A stretch of 64,000 nucleotides of DNA from Molanna angustata (taxonomy: Eukaryota > Arthropoda > Insecta > Trichoptera > Molannidae). Position numbers and translations under genes: made by a program. Within the stretch, counting starts at the first letter, position 1. Each line of letters opens with the position of its first letter. The stretch lies in contig OY754978.1 in assembly GCA_963576475.1 (NCBI GenBank), positions 12,323,799 to 12,387,798 on the forward strand, read 5' to 3'. Positions 13,101 through 28,100 of the stretch are shown here, one piece after another. The notes below the pieces were generated by a model. That model saw only the letters and a program-made list of their open reading frames with translations, had not been told where the DNA came from and did no database searches.

Positions 13101-16100
13101 AATGATTTACAGTCTTACTTATTAGATTTCATTAATAGCTTACTTAATGCGCAACTAGATAAGCACCACTAAAATAGTTAAGATTTGTATTAAACGTATA
13201 CTAAGTTATGACTTACTAGTTCACTAAATTGTTTACGAACACCCTCATTTATTTTTTTCATATGGCCGCATTGGCTTCACAGATGTCAAAAAATAGAAAA
13301 ATACATGTAATTTTTGGATAACTGACATTGAAAAATGAAAACAAACACTGCATTTTGCCGTGTTGAGTCAAATTAAACACGATTGCGATGAAGTATAACA
13401 AGGAAAATCGTTATAAGTATTAAATTTTTCTATCAATCTCAAATATGCATATGTGAAAGATCCGCCATTTTCAAATATTTGTTATGACGCGTTAGTCAAG
13501 CGTTAAACAACCTCTCGACCTATCCTAACTTGACGTATATGAAATTAAGGCGTAATAAAGATAGTCACGGTTTATAAGTAAACTTTTTCGTTAATCATGC
13601 TCTATTACCAGGTACTATAGATAGTTTTCGTTTATACATAAGTAATACGGTTACTTATTTATAATTTACATAACTACTTAAATGTACATTTATCTAAGGG
13701 CTATGTTTCACGGCCCAACCCCATTCTGAGTTCAACTATCTGCCACTTCACAACTCTTCTAAACATCGTTAAAGTTCTTTTTGATTCGTATTTTATTCTT
13801 CTTGGCTTTCAATTATATTCCCATTATCTGATTTCTAAGGATACAATGTTGTAGTGTTGGCAATGCTAAACAATAATAATGTATTGTATTTATTTCTTTA
13901 CCAGCTAAAATATCATACTCATACATACCATCACACCATGTCCCTTACGGAGTAAGCAGAGAGAACTGAGCACCATACTCATCTATTTTTGCACACATCC
14001 CTGGCTTTGTTTATATCCATGCTCGTCGATTGTTCAAGCTTCTTATGTTTCGTTCTTTCAAAATATCAATCACATTGCCATGCTTTCCCTTTCTGGGGCG
14101 GACCTTGCTTTTTACTCCATATCTTGCACCCATGTATATTTGTCAATCGTTCATTCTTTCAATATGCCCAAACCACTTAACCGTACATCGTTTTTATTAC
14201 GTATCTTCCTAGTGATGTTATTTCTACAGCATTTATTCTACTTTCATGTGTCTTTTGCCACGTCTATGTTTCACGTGTCTAAGTAGACACTACAATTGCA
14301 TTATATATAGTAATTTTGGCTCCTTTGAGGTGCATTATACATAATTTATGCACATTGATCATTTATGATTTTTTGTTCTTAAATTTTCATATCTAGTAAA
14401 AACATTTAAAAATTTCATTTTTCCAAATTAATAACTATTTATACAATTTACTCATTCAACAAACTTTTTACTCTCCACTATGGAATCATGTACAACTTGA
14501 TAGGAAGAATTGATGACACTATAGATTGATAATGTCTATACATTTATATTTGCAACTTTAGTCTTTACACAGTAGTTTTTCTTGTACATCATTTTATAAT
14601 AAATATATATTATATTTCGATTCTGAGAACCTATAGGCTGTACACTAACAGCTAACGTAATTAAGGGAATGTTTTATAACAAGAGTATAATGGATTGAAA
14701 AAATAAAATTCATAGCTGAACTCAATGCAAGATTGTACCTTTTCCTACCTCTTAGCTAATGTGGCATTCCACCCAATCATTAAGATGATTTCTGCCAGCA
14801 TAAAAATGTTATTAAATTATCTTAAGAGTTGAGGTTATTGCATTATAAATTGAATCCATTAAGCGAAGAAATTTTGCTGTGTGGAAATAGATATGCGAGA
14901 AATTTAACAACAGAAGATGTGACATATTGTTTAGTAGTAGAGTATTAATTGTCAAATCATGTTCGGTGTGGATTGGGAATGCAAAAAAACGCATGGTCCA
15001 GGGTGTCACACCTAATAAAGGTTAAAAAAAGTTGAATATTTTTATAGTTGCGTATACCCAAACATTGGATTTATTTCAATAATATTTTGTAAGAAATTTT
15101 TGAAATCTCAATAGAGGTGATTATTGACTCCAATGTTTGCATATAAGTAAGCAACTAAAAAATATTCGATTTACATACATATTGGTACAAGCAAGTAAAC
15201 AAGCCAAAAATGAACTTGTAATTCTGGTGCGGTTTAGGGATGACATCTGTGTGAAAGCACTGTCACCACATGTATAAGGACTGTTGATTTCATTGTTTAC
15301 AAACCAATTTCTCAATAGATGGCGATGCAAAAAAAAGTTTCTTTGTTACTTCATAGATGGCAATGGTGTTTATTTTTAGCTTATTTTCAAACTAACAGAT
15401 TTTCACGATTAAAATATATACAACTTTTAAAAATGGATTGATGTGAACTCAATAAGAAGGCATAATTGGTGAAAGTTACCCAAGTGTATAAAGTGATCAC
15501 GTAAACCAGCCGATGACAGGTCATAAGCCCTGTAGGTGCCTTGAGTTCCTGGTTAAGTATTTTAAACATGAGGTGAAATGAGGTCCCTAAGACGAATGTG
15601 TGGTAGAACGATCTATGATAGGATAAGGAATGTGGACATCAGACGAGAATGCAAGATTGAAAGAGATATTGTGAGTAGAATGAAAGTAAATACACTACGA
15701 TGGTTCGGACATGTGGAGAGAATGAACGATAAGCGCCTGACAAAGAAAGTACCTATGCAAGGCTGAAAAGAGTGGAATGAGAGGTCGTGGCCGCCCGAGA
15801 AAGAGTTGGCATGATCATATAAATGAGATTTTGAATGATGGTAGTATATAATGGAGAGCATGTATGACGCGATGCATGGATGTAAATGAGGCAAAACATG
15901 TATGTCAAGATAGAGGTGTCTGGCACTCGGTCCTATCTGCCTACCCCAAGTGTTGGTATGTATGTATGTATCCCCTCCAAAGCCCTAGTGTAAGCTCTTA
16001 TTGGAGGGTAATGTTATTAAATACTAAGTAATTGTATTATATATTGTAACAACTGTATTATGTATCACTTTTATTCTTTATCAGATAAATAAAAATAAAA

Positions 16101-19100
16101 AATAAATGTAAACCAACATGAATTATCTGTTTATGATATACAATTATCATTATATTATTACTTTAGATATCTTTTGTACAATGTGTAACATGATAACATT
16201 ATGATAATTGAGAAGTTACTTTGGCTGTGGTCTTGATTCAATTGACAGACACAGGAAGTTTGTAACTATATATGCTCGCTGACTATCGTGTATCCTTGTT
16301 TTCTTCGACTACTGTATATGCAAATGTAGTGACATAACTAGATTACTTTATTCTTTCGCTAATGCAAGGCATTGTTTTCAAATAATTTATGCAAACAATT
16401 TGCTTATTAATAAATAATGCATTATTTATGAAACTTTACGGGCAACAACAATTGGTTTGCATTTATTTATATACATATTGGAAACAGTATCATGAATTCA
16501 ATAAATTTTTAATTTATTTGATCTAAAACAATATAATAAATTGGTCTTTTGACAGCCATGACACAGTGATAACTGGTTTGGCTTCTGTGCCAACGCGATG
16601 GGTTCAATTCCCAGTAGATGTGAAATTTATCTTAACATATAAAAATCTTGTGTTACGATGTTTGTACAAGCTAATCTCTGAAACTGCCCAACCTCAAGAC
16701 AAATTTAGAGATTTCAATGAAATCTCTAAATTTGTATCATTGGTTCCGGATTAAAAGATAGGATAGTTTTTTACTCATCCGAAAATACATATAACCACAA
16801 ATTTTGATTTCCTTACACCGGTTCCAAGATTTTTTTTTAGGGAAAGGGTCGTAATTCAAAAGAAATTCCTTAATCCATCTATAGATGACGGTGTGAACAA
16901 ATCTACTAATATTGTATTATCTAGAGAATATACCACACTCAAATGTATGAAAAAAATGGTAAAATACTTCCGTTACTCCGCTCTGCATATAGGGACTAAT
17001 CGACCCCTTCACAGACACTAATAAGTGCCAAAAAATTCATAGCACGAAGAGTTGCTCATGGAACCCTCTAGATTAGCAATCTCAGCACCATAGTGCAAAA
17101 ATAACAATTTATCAATCTAAATTAAACTTATAGATTGATAAAATATATAAATTGAGATCTATATAAAATGTGGTCTACATAGAAGGCGGTCTGTGGCAGA
17201 ATGACATCCTGCCCGGTTTTACTAGTTTAATATATTTTTTTCTGCTAATCTCGCTTCTCTGCTTGATTGAAAGAAATTGGCATTTGGCAATTAACTCACC
17301 GCTGAACAGGGTACAAGAAAATATATAATATATCCACTTTGTTGAACATTTTAGTCAAACAACCTTTTGAAGCCGACCACCTTTTTACAGACAAATGTAT
17401 TCTGCAAATGGTATATGTTGTATGTACTTTTCTGTACTATAACTCCCTCTAGTCTACTCCTCGAATTTTATATGAACTATTATCATAAAGTATAGTTTAT
17501 TCATCATTCCACCCTCTTGGCCTCCAGCGCTCACTTAAGTTGAAATCACCCTTGTTTTTATTATTATTATTTCAATATAGACAATACGAACATTCTAAGA
17601 TGATTTGTGCCATTTGACGAAATTCAAAATTTATTTAAACAAACAGTTTATAAAAAGCACGCAACGCCCACAAAAATACCATGTTTTTCTACACGAACTT
17701 CAAACAAAGTTACAATTTTTCGTTGTGAACTCTAATATATACAAATGTGCATAAAAGTTTATACTTTATTCAATACATTTTATCTTTCAAATGAGATTGG
17801 ACATATTTGTATTAATTTTGGTTTTATTGGTTTTGAATGATGAGAAATGTTTATTTATTTGATAATTTAATATTGTATCATTATCTACACCCATAAATAA
17901 ATAAATGATACATGGAAAGAAAGTTATTGATACTAATATTGCGCATATCATATTATTAAAGATGTATCATATATTTTTATTTATTATTTTAATGCAGAAT
18001 GTCAGAAAGGTTTAAAATAAAATAAACATGATAAAATGCGATAATGCGATGATAAAATGCGATAATAATGCGATAAAATGAAAAATAATTATTCATTTAA
18101 ATACATCAACGACTGTGAGACCTAATTAGCATAACAGGAAATCAGTGCAGGTTCATCACAGATAAATTCACAATAATCGCTATACATATCTACAAACGAG
18201 ACAATGCCCATTTTTCTGGATTGAATAACATTGGAGTTGTATTTGATACAAAATTAACCTTTGCTCAACATATAACATCAGTAACTACCAAATGCGGTCA
18301 ACTGCTGGGCTTCACAATGCACCTTGGAAGATACTTTTTGAACCATGAAGCATTGAAAAATATTTTCAACTGTATGGTGCGTACCTAATTGGAGTACGGA
18401 AGCGCAGTTTGGGCGCCCTACCAAAGAAATTATTCCGATATGTTGGAGCAAATTCAGAAGAAGTTCATGAGGTACCTGTATATGCGGATGCACGGAGTAT
18501 ATCCGACATACATGCACCACCCAGAACTTCTGACGTCCTGTATATGAATCTTGAATGCAGGCGTGATAACGCACTACTTTTGACCGGCTTCAAGATTTCC
18601 AACAATCTTATTGACTGTCCAGAACTGCTAGAAAGGCTAGGGCTCATTCCATATGAAATCAACACAGGGTATAAACCTGACCACCTCAGAATTTGATGAA
18701 ATTTGGTGCAAAGGTTGTCCTAATCGAGATTAAGAAAAATACCCTTTTTTTAAATTTTTTGATTTTAGTGTGTTGATTTCATATGGAATGAGCCCTAGGG
18801 TTTTTTGTACCACCCAACTATATAAGGGGTAGAGGACATAATCTTATGAACGTCCCCCATTCCAGAACGGATGTAGTGGCCCGCAGCACTCTGGTGCGCA
18901 TTATGGAAAAATTGAAGTCACTCTCGGACGAGATATTTTCCATGAACTACCAAATGGATTAGGTTTCATTAACCGATGCCTTATCTCCTTCATTCCCAAT
19001 AGAAATCATCTGTAACTACTCCATGTACGTCAAATATGTTTATATTGCATTATATGACAATTTCGTATCTAATACAATTTGAGAAAAATCAAATTTGGTT

Positions 19101-22100
19101 GAAATATTTGAAAAAAACTATTCAATCGACATTTTGTAGATTTATGTGATAATGTCGCTGATGTATGTGTTTATTAAAAAGATAAAATTTTATATTGCAA
19201 TGTTTTAACCTTCTTTTTTATACATACTTACCTCAGGAGTACCACCGAAGAGATTTGGTATGAACATCTTTATAATCATTACTAATTCATCCAATTCATT
19301 ATTGTCATTTACTTAGTTACATTATAATTTAAAATGCATTCTTACATTATTAGAAACCTATATGTTTTTACTATTTATTAGCTTTAAAAGTGTATTTTTC
19401 TCTTAATTTAATGTTTTTTTTTCATATATTTCTTGTCTTTTGGTATATCTCAGTAGCTAAAAATCTTTTATACTATAAAACCTTTTTTTCAAATAGAACC
19501 TGATTCTGTTGTCTTCAATCTTTTGTTTGTGATGGCTTTATTGTGTAGAATCCTATAATTATGAGTGATATTCAATTAATCCATGTACCTTCACCAATAA
19601 CCAATGACAGGTACAGTGTGCATTACCTTATAAAAAAAAGGAAGCACCATGCATGCATCTATCCCCACGCACCTAAAAAGGCAACATTTAGAATTGGTGG
19701 TGAACCTCATTGCTGAACTATGTGAGATGTTGTTGTTGCCTGTTGTATTTTTGGTTACCTAGCTCTTACGGTACACCCGAAAACTATGAAAATAGAAAAG
19801 AGTGGAAACAGTATCTACTCTAAGCCTGTGCCCCACAACTAACATGGGTAATATAGGTTGAGTTGTATTTTTGGTTACCTAGCTCTTACGGTACACCCGA
19901 AAACTATGAAAATAGAAAAGAGTGGAAACAGTATCTACTCTAAGCCTGTGCCCCACAACTAACATGGGTAATATAGGTTGAGTTGTATTTTTGGTTACCT
20001 AGCTCTTACGGTACACCCGAAAACTATGAAAATAGAAAAGAGTGGAAACAGTATCTACTCTAAGCCTGTGCCCCACAACTAACATGGGTAATATAGGTTG
20101 AGTTGTATTTTTGGTTACCTAGCTCTTACGGTACACCCGAAAACTATGAAAATAGAAAAGAGTGGAAACAGTATCTACTCTAAGCCTGTGCCCCACAACT
20201 AACATGGGTAATATAGGTTGAGTGCAGCCCGATAAGCCGAAAGAGTCGTCGGTAAAACATAAAATGCTTGTAGAAATTACACTAGTTCATTTTAACCCCT
20301 AATCAGAACCTAGTTTTACTATGTATTCAATTACAGATATTATAATTGATTACCTGTAATTTAAGGCTTATTTAAACTCAATTTATAACGTTAAACTTAA
20401 TAATTAAAAATTCAAAAAAAACTATGTAATTTAATTTTGTTAAAATAAAATTAAAGTAAAAAATAAAAATTAAATTCTTTTATTGTTCTCTGTTATATAC
20501 AGATATACTGATTTGTTCTTTTACCAAAAAAATTAATATCATTGATTATTTTACTTTCCTTGTTCTAGTTTTGTACACAAAGGATATTATCTATAATTTA
20601 CAGTCAGAACAATTGTTTTCAACCATGTATTTTTATCATATTATTGTTTAGAAAACGTTGTCATATTATTGTTTAGAAAACGTTGCCTTACAATCAATTG
20701 TTTGTAGAAACGATGAACTCATCATAAATGGCATGATTTTGATGCATAGATCTGTAGAAATAACATATAATCGTTCTTATGAAATAAAAATAAACATATT
20801 ATCATTGTTCTTGATAAAATATTTCAAAAAAATAGGTAAATGCCTTTAATCAACACACCTATTTTATCAGACAGTTTCTGATCAGTGCATTGTCAGTGTG
20901 TATGGAGATTAAAAATACATAAATTTATCTAAAAATAGCCAAAAACGAACTATGAGCATATTTTTTATCATCATAACGGCTCTCCTTACTAAACTAGACA
21001 GATGCGAGTGATGTCAGTCCATTCAATATGTTATTACCTTTCTAATGATATAACATAGCTCAATGTACCTTTTCAATTGGAGTTTTTTTAATTCTTTCAA
21101 AAAAGTCACCAAAATACTTTTAATTTTATGCACTCTTAATTGGAGATTTTGTTTCCGTGTCCAGACCATCTTTATGAATTGGATATTGACGTGACATGCT
21201 GTTCATGTATAAATATGAAATGTATTCAATTTTTTGTGTGAGTGTCTCATAAATAAAAACATCCTTGTAAACAAATGTCTACAAATTATCAAAATTCAAA
21301 AGTACGAGGATAATAGTAAGTAAATGTTTAAAAATTTAGTAAATTTAAAAAAATCAATACATAGGGTGCTTATTATTTTTGATGTCAACGTTGAAAAGTT
21401 TGGGATCTGGTCCATTTCAATTTTTAAATAAAATTTTCAACCATTGATCATGGTAATAACAGGCTAACTTCTGCCCTAAAAGTATGCAAGCACTATTTCC
21501 CACTCCAATGTATCGAATCACAAGCCTTGCAGGATACAATCTATCTCTTGCTCCAGAAAATGATAAAGGTTGATATACACTTTGACAACTAAAGTAAGTA
21601 ATCGGTACACTATTTTATGTTCTGTGATGTCTTCTATTAAATCTCCATATCAATGAAGAATGCCTATTTCTTTGCTTTACATAAAAATTAAAAGAAAAAA
21701 ATAACACATCAATATACAAACAAAATAATAAAATACAAAAATTTAACCATAAATATCTATTAAAATCACTTAACTCACTGCATAATTGATGCCCGTTTTT
21801 TTGTGAATTGGAGAGTCAAGCCACATACCAGCTACTTGAGCAATGGACCCCCACATTCTTATTCTTGCACTAGCTATCTTCTGTCTTTGGAGAGCGACAA
21901 AGCCACATGGACCTTGTGCTCTGCAAACATTTGAGATGCACTGCTCTGGGTAACCCGAGCATTTTTTTTCAATTTCTAAGCGGCATATGCCGCTTAGAAA
22001 TTAAAAAAAAATGTGACCAAATAAGTAGCACCCTAACATATAGGTAGTGTATTTTGAAAATAGCAACATATGCCGGGTATGTAGCAAACTTAACATATCT

Positions 22101-25100
22101 GCATTTTGGAAAATGTTTAGAAATATTTAGCTAAAATTATACATATTTTTTTTATGACTAAATTAGTGCATGACATAGAGTAAAGAAATATCTAGAACTG
22201 ACATAAGCTCCAAATTTAGGCCAGGGGATTTGCGTCCAATGTTTAAATATAAATTGGATATTAATGACACATGTATTTAGCAGTAAAAATATTTCCTTTT
22301 TGAAATTTAAATACCTTTTTTGACAACATGTATTTTTGGATATCAGTGTTGAGTACTGTTCCAATTTTCATTCGGAAAATATTCAAATACATTATATTAT
22401 TGATTGCCACCAAATTTTGGTGGCACAGTCACACAGTGTATACCAAGAAATTTTACTTATGTCATGTCTATTGATTATTGGTCTGGTCTGTGGTGCATGG
22501 TTTATATTTTAAAAGTCCATTAAAATCATCTTTATTTCAGTTTTGATTCAATTAACTCGCTGTGCATAAATTTGTAATTGTTTATTCAAATAGTTTTTTT
22601 TTATTATCTGTGCATATATTTTTTATCAAAATTAATAACACATTAGTGAGATTAGTGATTATAATACATATTTGAAATAAAGTGACCTTCATTTCATTAG
22701 GATAATGACATAATATGAATAATGTAAGTTATTTTCATTGAATTAATAATTTTAAATTAGCTAATTGTAAAACATACCTATCATCCATTCTTTTGTTATT
22801 GAATTAGCTAAAAGAGCATTGTGCTTTGGATCAGTTGGTAAGACATCTGACTTCTGCACCATATGTCCTGGATTACCGCTTTTTATTTAGATTTATGATA
22901 CCACCAAAACCATATGTCTCTAAAGGTAAATAGTTATTGGATGCATGTTGAATAAATATTTGAAATAGCACCTGTTGTGTTTTCATGAATCACTGTGAAA
23001 TTAAAAAAAAATGCATTTAAAAAAAAAAAGAAATTAAAATATGCAGTGTAAATTTTAAATTTGATTTGATGCATAATTACCCGAAATAAAAATCCTACTG
23101 ATAAAATCACTTCTATTTCATAATCACTTTAATAGATAAAAGATTGAATGCAATTTTGCATTTGTATTGTTTCTCGGGCGATTAACAGGTGCTATGTCAA
23201 ATATTAATTCAACAAGTTGCCACATTCTGGAGACTTACAGTATTAATCGTCTCACAGATCCAGACTGAAAACATAATTAAAAACTGTGTCTCTACCAGGA
23301 ATCAAACTCGAGACCTTTGGATCAGCAGACAGATACCTAACCAATTGAGCCACGAAAGCCGACCTAGTATGCTTGTTCTCAATTCAGTTTTATATATAAA
23401 TTAAATACCTACGATTGTTATTTTTATTCAATTTTATTCGTTTAGTTGTTTGCCATTTTGCCTCAAGCGGAATAGAAAATTGTTACTTAAATGATGACAA
23501 GATAGTTTCATATATGATTACTGTAAATTATATAATATATAATTATAGCAGATACATGTGCATATAAGTACATAATAATATACCAGTAATTCATTTAAAC
23601 ATGTGCTTATAATGTATTCATAATGGATTCCACTATTATGAGCATAGTTTTTTTTTTATTTGCATCAACTGCAATATAAAAACACAAATATTGAACTTAA
23701 TTTTAGTTTTGTATACCCAGAGAGAGAAAAAATCATCAATAATAACATATTATATTGATATAATTGAACACTCATTTTACCTTTTAAATTAAGTGACAAA
23801 AAATCTTGAAATACAAAATACGTTGATTTCATGATCCTCAGTCTAATCTTGAATCCTCTTCTCATTATTGCTTGTAAAATAGCTTGTTATATGGGTGTAC
23901 AACCGAGTCCAGTTAGTGTAAATAAAGGCCTAGCAATAATTCTTTCAAATTAAATGCATTTAAAAATGTATGTTGGAGTATTTATTTTCAATTACTCCCA
24001 TTAAAATCAATTAAGCAATATACCTAATTTAAAATAGCTATTAATGGAGTAATAAAATAGAATTAAAAATAAATTATGTAATTACGTGGAAGATTGGTGT
24101 TTTTAAATAAATTTTTCTATCAACACAGAAATACAAAATCAAGAGAAAAGTTCTTTATTTAATCCATAGTCCTAAGAAACAAAATTATTCTTAATAAACT
24201 TAATTGCCTATTTCCTAGATTTTTCTTCTTTGAATTTTCATTGAGATGTTTGGGTATATTTTCAGAATGGCTGAACAAGACAACGATATACAACAAGCAC
24301 GTTATGACGGAAATGTTCAAGAGATCTCCAGACACACCACTAATAACCATATCAAATCATTACTCCTGCTTCGATGACCCTGGCATATGGGGTAAGATGC
24401 CTCTACTTCATGTTATTCTATATAACAGAATAATGGCTGCCAAGTAAATTTTAAATTCTTAATTTTTTTATGTGCGCTAATACTATTACATACAGCAATG
24501 TCATTTTTTTTTTGACAAACTTTTTAACATCTCATTAGAGACGAAGTTGGAATATTATAGATGAACCAGGGTCTCAAGGCACCTACAGGGCTTACGACCT
24601 GTCATCGGCTGGTTTACGTGATCAATTTATGCGCTTGCGCAACATTCACCAATTATGCCTTCTTATTGAGTTCCCGTATCGATGCAAATTTGTAAAGTTC
24701 TATATATTTGAATAATGAGTAACTAATCACCTGAAAATAGAACATTTTTACTATTGCCATCTATGAAGTAACGAAGAAACCTTTTTGTAACGCCATAAAT
24801 TTTCATTATTTATGTATCGATTCCCTGCAGAGGAGAAATTTATTTAAATTTATTTTTCATGCAAATATTACTTCTCTAGGCTGGAAACACTGGTTAGTTG
24901 GAAGAAATTGCCATACGGCAATAAACTCACCACTTGCACAGGTGCAAGGAAGTGTTCATTATTATTATTATTAATTTAATAATTTATTTTGTTGTAATTA
25001 CTTATAAGATTCCACCTTAAAATTTGCGAAATCATCAATTCGTTTCATTCAATGTTTTCTTGTTTAGATATCGATTAACATTTATGTTCGTATAAGTAAA

Positions 25101-28100
25101 TATTGATTTTAATATTTTACTGACGTCAATACGAGGTGTTTTTATTTATTACATTTTTGCTCTTAAACACAATTTAAACTGAACACGAACATTAATATTA
25201 TAACTTACCATTCCAATACTACTCTTGTAATGTTCATTTCATCTACATATGGAGCTCACACATCTAAAATATGAAATATATGATGTGTATTGTAAAGGTT
25301 TATCCTCCCAAGCAGAGCACTCTGAGTCATCAATGATTATAAATAAAATTAAAAAAATAAACAAATTATAAATAAAAAACAATGGAAAAATAATCCATGC
25401 TAATTGAAATCTCTCTCTTTATCTCTTTCTTAGCTTTATACATTCTTGAAAAGTAAAAATTTCATATTGGATATATTATTAATCCATATAATGAATTTAA
25501 AAATATATATTGCTGTCTAAAAACAATACACCTGATTCTTTTTTTACACAGTGGATACATTCCAACCAACACCATGTAAATGTTTATATTACTAGGAAAA
25601 AATTGTGTTTAAAGATAGACGATCAATTTCACATATTATTTATTATTGAAATCGCATTTCTTATAATATATAATTTTTATCTTGTCAATTATTTTCTTAG
25701 TAATATGTTTAATTAATATTTATTGATTTTATCTTTATATTTTTTTATCAGGCGCATTGTCCCTACGTCATCTTTGCTCCCGCAAGTACATTCGCTGGTC
25801 GTTGGCTGCACATGATATCTGCTTCACAAAGAAGGCGCATTCCGTGTTTTTCGGCCTTGGCAAGTGCATTCCCGTCATACGAGGAAACGGTGTCAATCAA
25901 GTTCGTAAAATGATATTGAATAATGATATTTTTGTTGCAGAATAATATCGATTTGTAATGTCAGTTGAGAGGCATATTATATGTCTTCTGATTATAATTG
26001 TTATTCATATGTTGACCTTATTGACATTCCCCAGAGTTCAAACCCTTTTGTTTTTATCATTGAAGAATATTAATAAGTAAACTTTGTTAATAAAATAAGT
26101 AGTTATATTGTTTATATACTTTTCGTAAATATTTTCTTTTGTGTCAAACTGACAACTATTAAATTTTGAAGCTCACTAATAAATTACTATTTGAGATGAT
26201 TTACGATCATGAATGTATAAGACCCTATTTTTACATTGTTTGGAAGACTCGATAGTTCTTTAAGAATGAATATTTACTAAATAAATGAAAGTACACATAC
26301 AAATACTCACACATATTTTTTCTTATATATGAAAAAAATCAAGTAAAATTCAGAAAAAAACATTCTAAAATAAATTCATTTCAGTTATTGACAAAAGGCT
26401 TCGTATAAGAGAAAGAAAAATTAAATAAATTTCCATGGAGTACTATAATCATCATCCTATTGAATAATGCATGGAGTTTTCAACATTGGCCCTGAGTCAA
26501 ATTGAAAATGCCGTTATTTAAAATGCTATTTTTTTTATATGGGATTTGACGTTTGTTGTAGAAATTTTTTCTACAATTACGAACAACAACGTCAAATCCT
26601 AGCGCTTGGCGATAACGAACAGCGTTTTCAATTTGACTCTGGGGCATTGTCTGTTTTATATTAATTTTAATATGATAATTAATAAATAAAACTCAAAAGA
26701 CTTTCGGTATAGTGTTTTTTTTATGATTCTTTTCAGGCGGCTATAGATTTTTGCATTGAGCAGTTAGCCAAGGGTTCGTGGGTCCACATATTTCCGGAAG
26801 GTCGAGTGAATATGGTGAAGGAGGAGATGAGACTGAAGTGGGGGGTCGGCCGCTTGGTCTACGAATCCCCAAAGATACCGCTAGTCATACCCATCTGGCA
26901 CGAGGGGATGGACAATGTCCTACCCAACACGGAACCTTACATGTTTAGGTTTAGGAAAAAAGTCACCATCAATTATGGAAATCCCATCAATGTGGAGAAC
27001 ATTGTAAATAGGTTAATATTTTTTCCAACATATTAAACTGTACTTGGTTGAACATTTAATTAATTAACTATTACTACATATTGTCATTTATAATTTATTT
27101 AGTATTGCAAATTCCCATGGAAATTTTAGATATGAATAAAGTAAAATATAATATCAGTAACTCACTGACTTAGAATAGTGCTTCCACCTTTTTCTATTCA
27201 CATTATTTTCGGGAGTTGTTCACCGCCCATTCTGAGTATTGCCTTTTTAGATGAGATGAGACTGGTATGTGGGAATACATGCATGTATTGTAATTCCTTT
27301 TATAAGTTAATGTACACCAGCACACCTGTAGCTGATTACCCCACCTTTTGGGGTATGCCGTAATAGTATGAATGAAGGATGGTATTTATTTTTGTTACAT
27401 CTTGTAGATGGGTCGATGGCAGAGCGTTTAGCGCGCTCTAGTCACTAGTTCGAATCCTGCCTCGACCGATTTCGTTCACTTATAGCACAAGCATTTATGC
27501 TTAATTTAGGGAATGTAGGAAGATGTATATGCACAGGACATCTTCATTTAAAAAAAAAGAATATGTATATATATATATATTGTACACTGGCGGGCTTATT
27601 GCCAAACATCAATTTCTTCCAACCAACTAGAGTTAATGTTAATATACAATACAATGGGTACTACGGCAATAAGTAAGTGACATAAAAAGACAAAAAAAAG
27701 ATTGAATATAGTTATGAAAATGTTATTTATTTATTTATTTATTTATTCATTTACTTTTACATAAAAAATATTTAATATACATACAGCGCAAGTGACAACA
27801 ATAAGAAAAATTTTAGAACATATAAAATTTCAAAATTACATTACATTTTACAGTAGGTATATCATACTGTAAAATGAACATTGTTATATGAACATTCTTT
27901 TATTACTTTTCTATTAGGTACTAACTGCTTTACTATAGTATGTCAGATTTTTTCCATTGATTATTATTCTCATAATGCACTTAAATGTTTTTGTAATAGT
28001 CTTGTTAGCTGCTTTTAATATTAAATCTTCTATTTCATCATATTGAGGGGTGAAAAGCTATTTGTTTTAAGCTACATTTTTCGATGTTGGCATTTTCTTT

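Larger units (their letters stand above)
7259..24265 (+). other. Tafazzin intron 1 (17 kb), transposon-rich
   Basis: The donor is gttagg at 7259 and the acceptor ttttcag ends at 24265, phase 1. No host exon was recognised inside. It holds LINE tails, foldback elements, a Helitron, a perfect 120-bp tandem array and a TA-flanked element with exon-like pieces, each listed separately. Stretches such as 12720-13920, 14340-15090, 19000-19740, 20222-21360, 22040-23180 and 23380-24260 show only AT-rich sequence and short scraps of repeats. Confidence 0.85.

Noticed and set aside
18409..18696. 95-aa open frame as a host gene
   Set aside because: It is an alternative frame over a LINE polymerase relic, whose motifs are in another frame.
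19742..20221. Regular direct repeats as a CRISPR array
   Set aside because: The 120-bp units are contiguous with no spacers, and the host is an animal.
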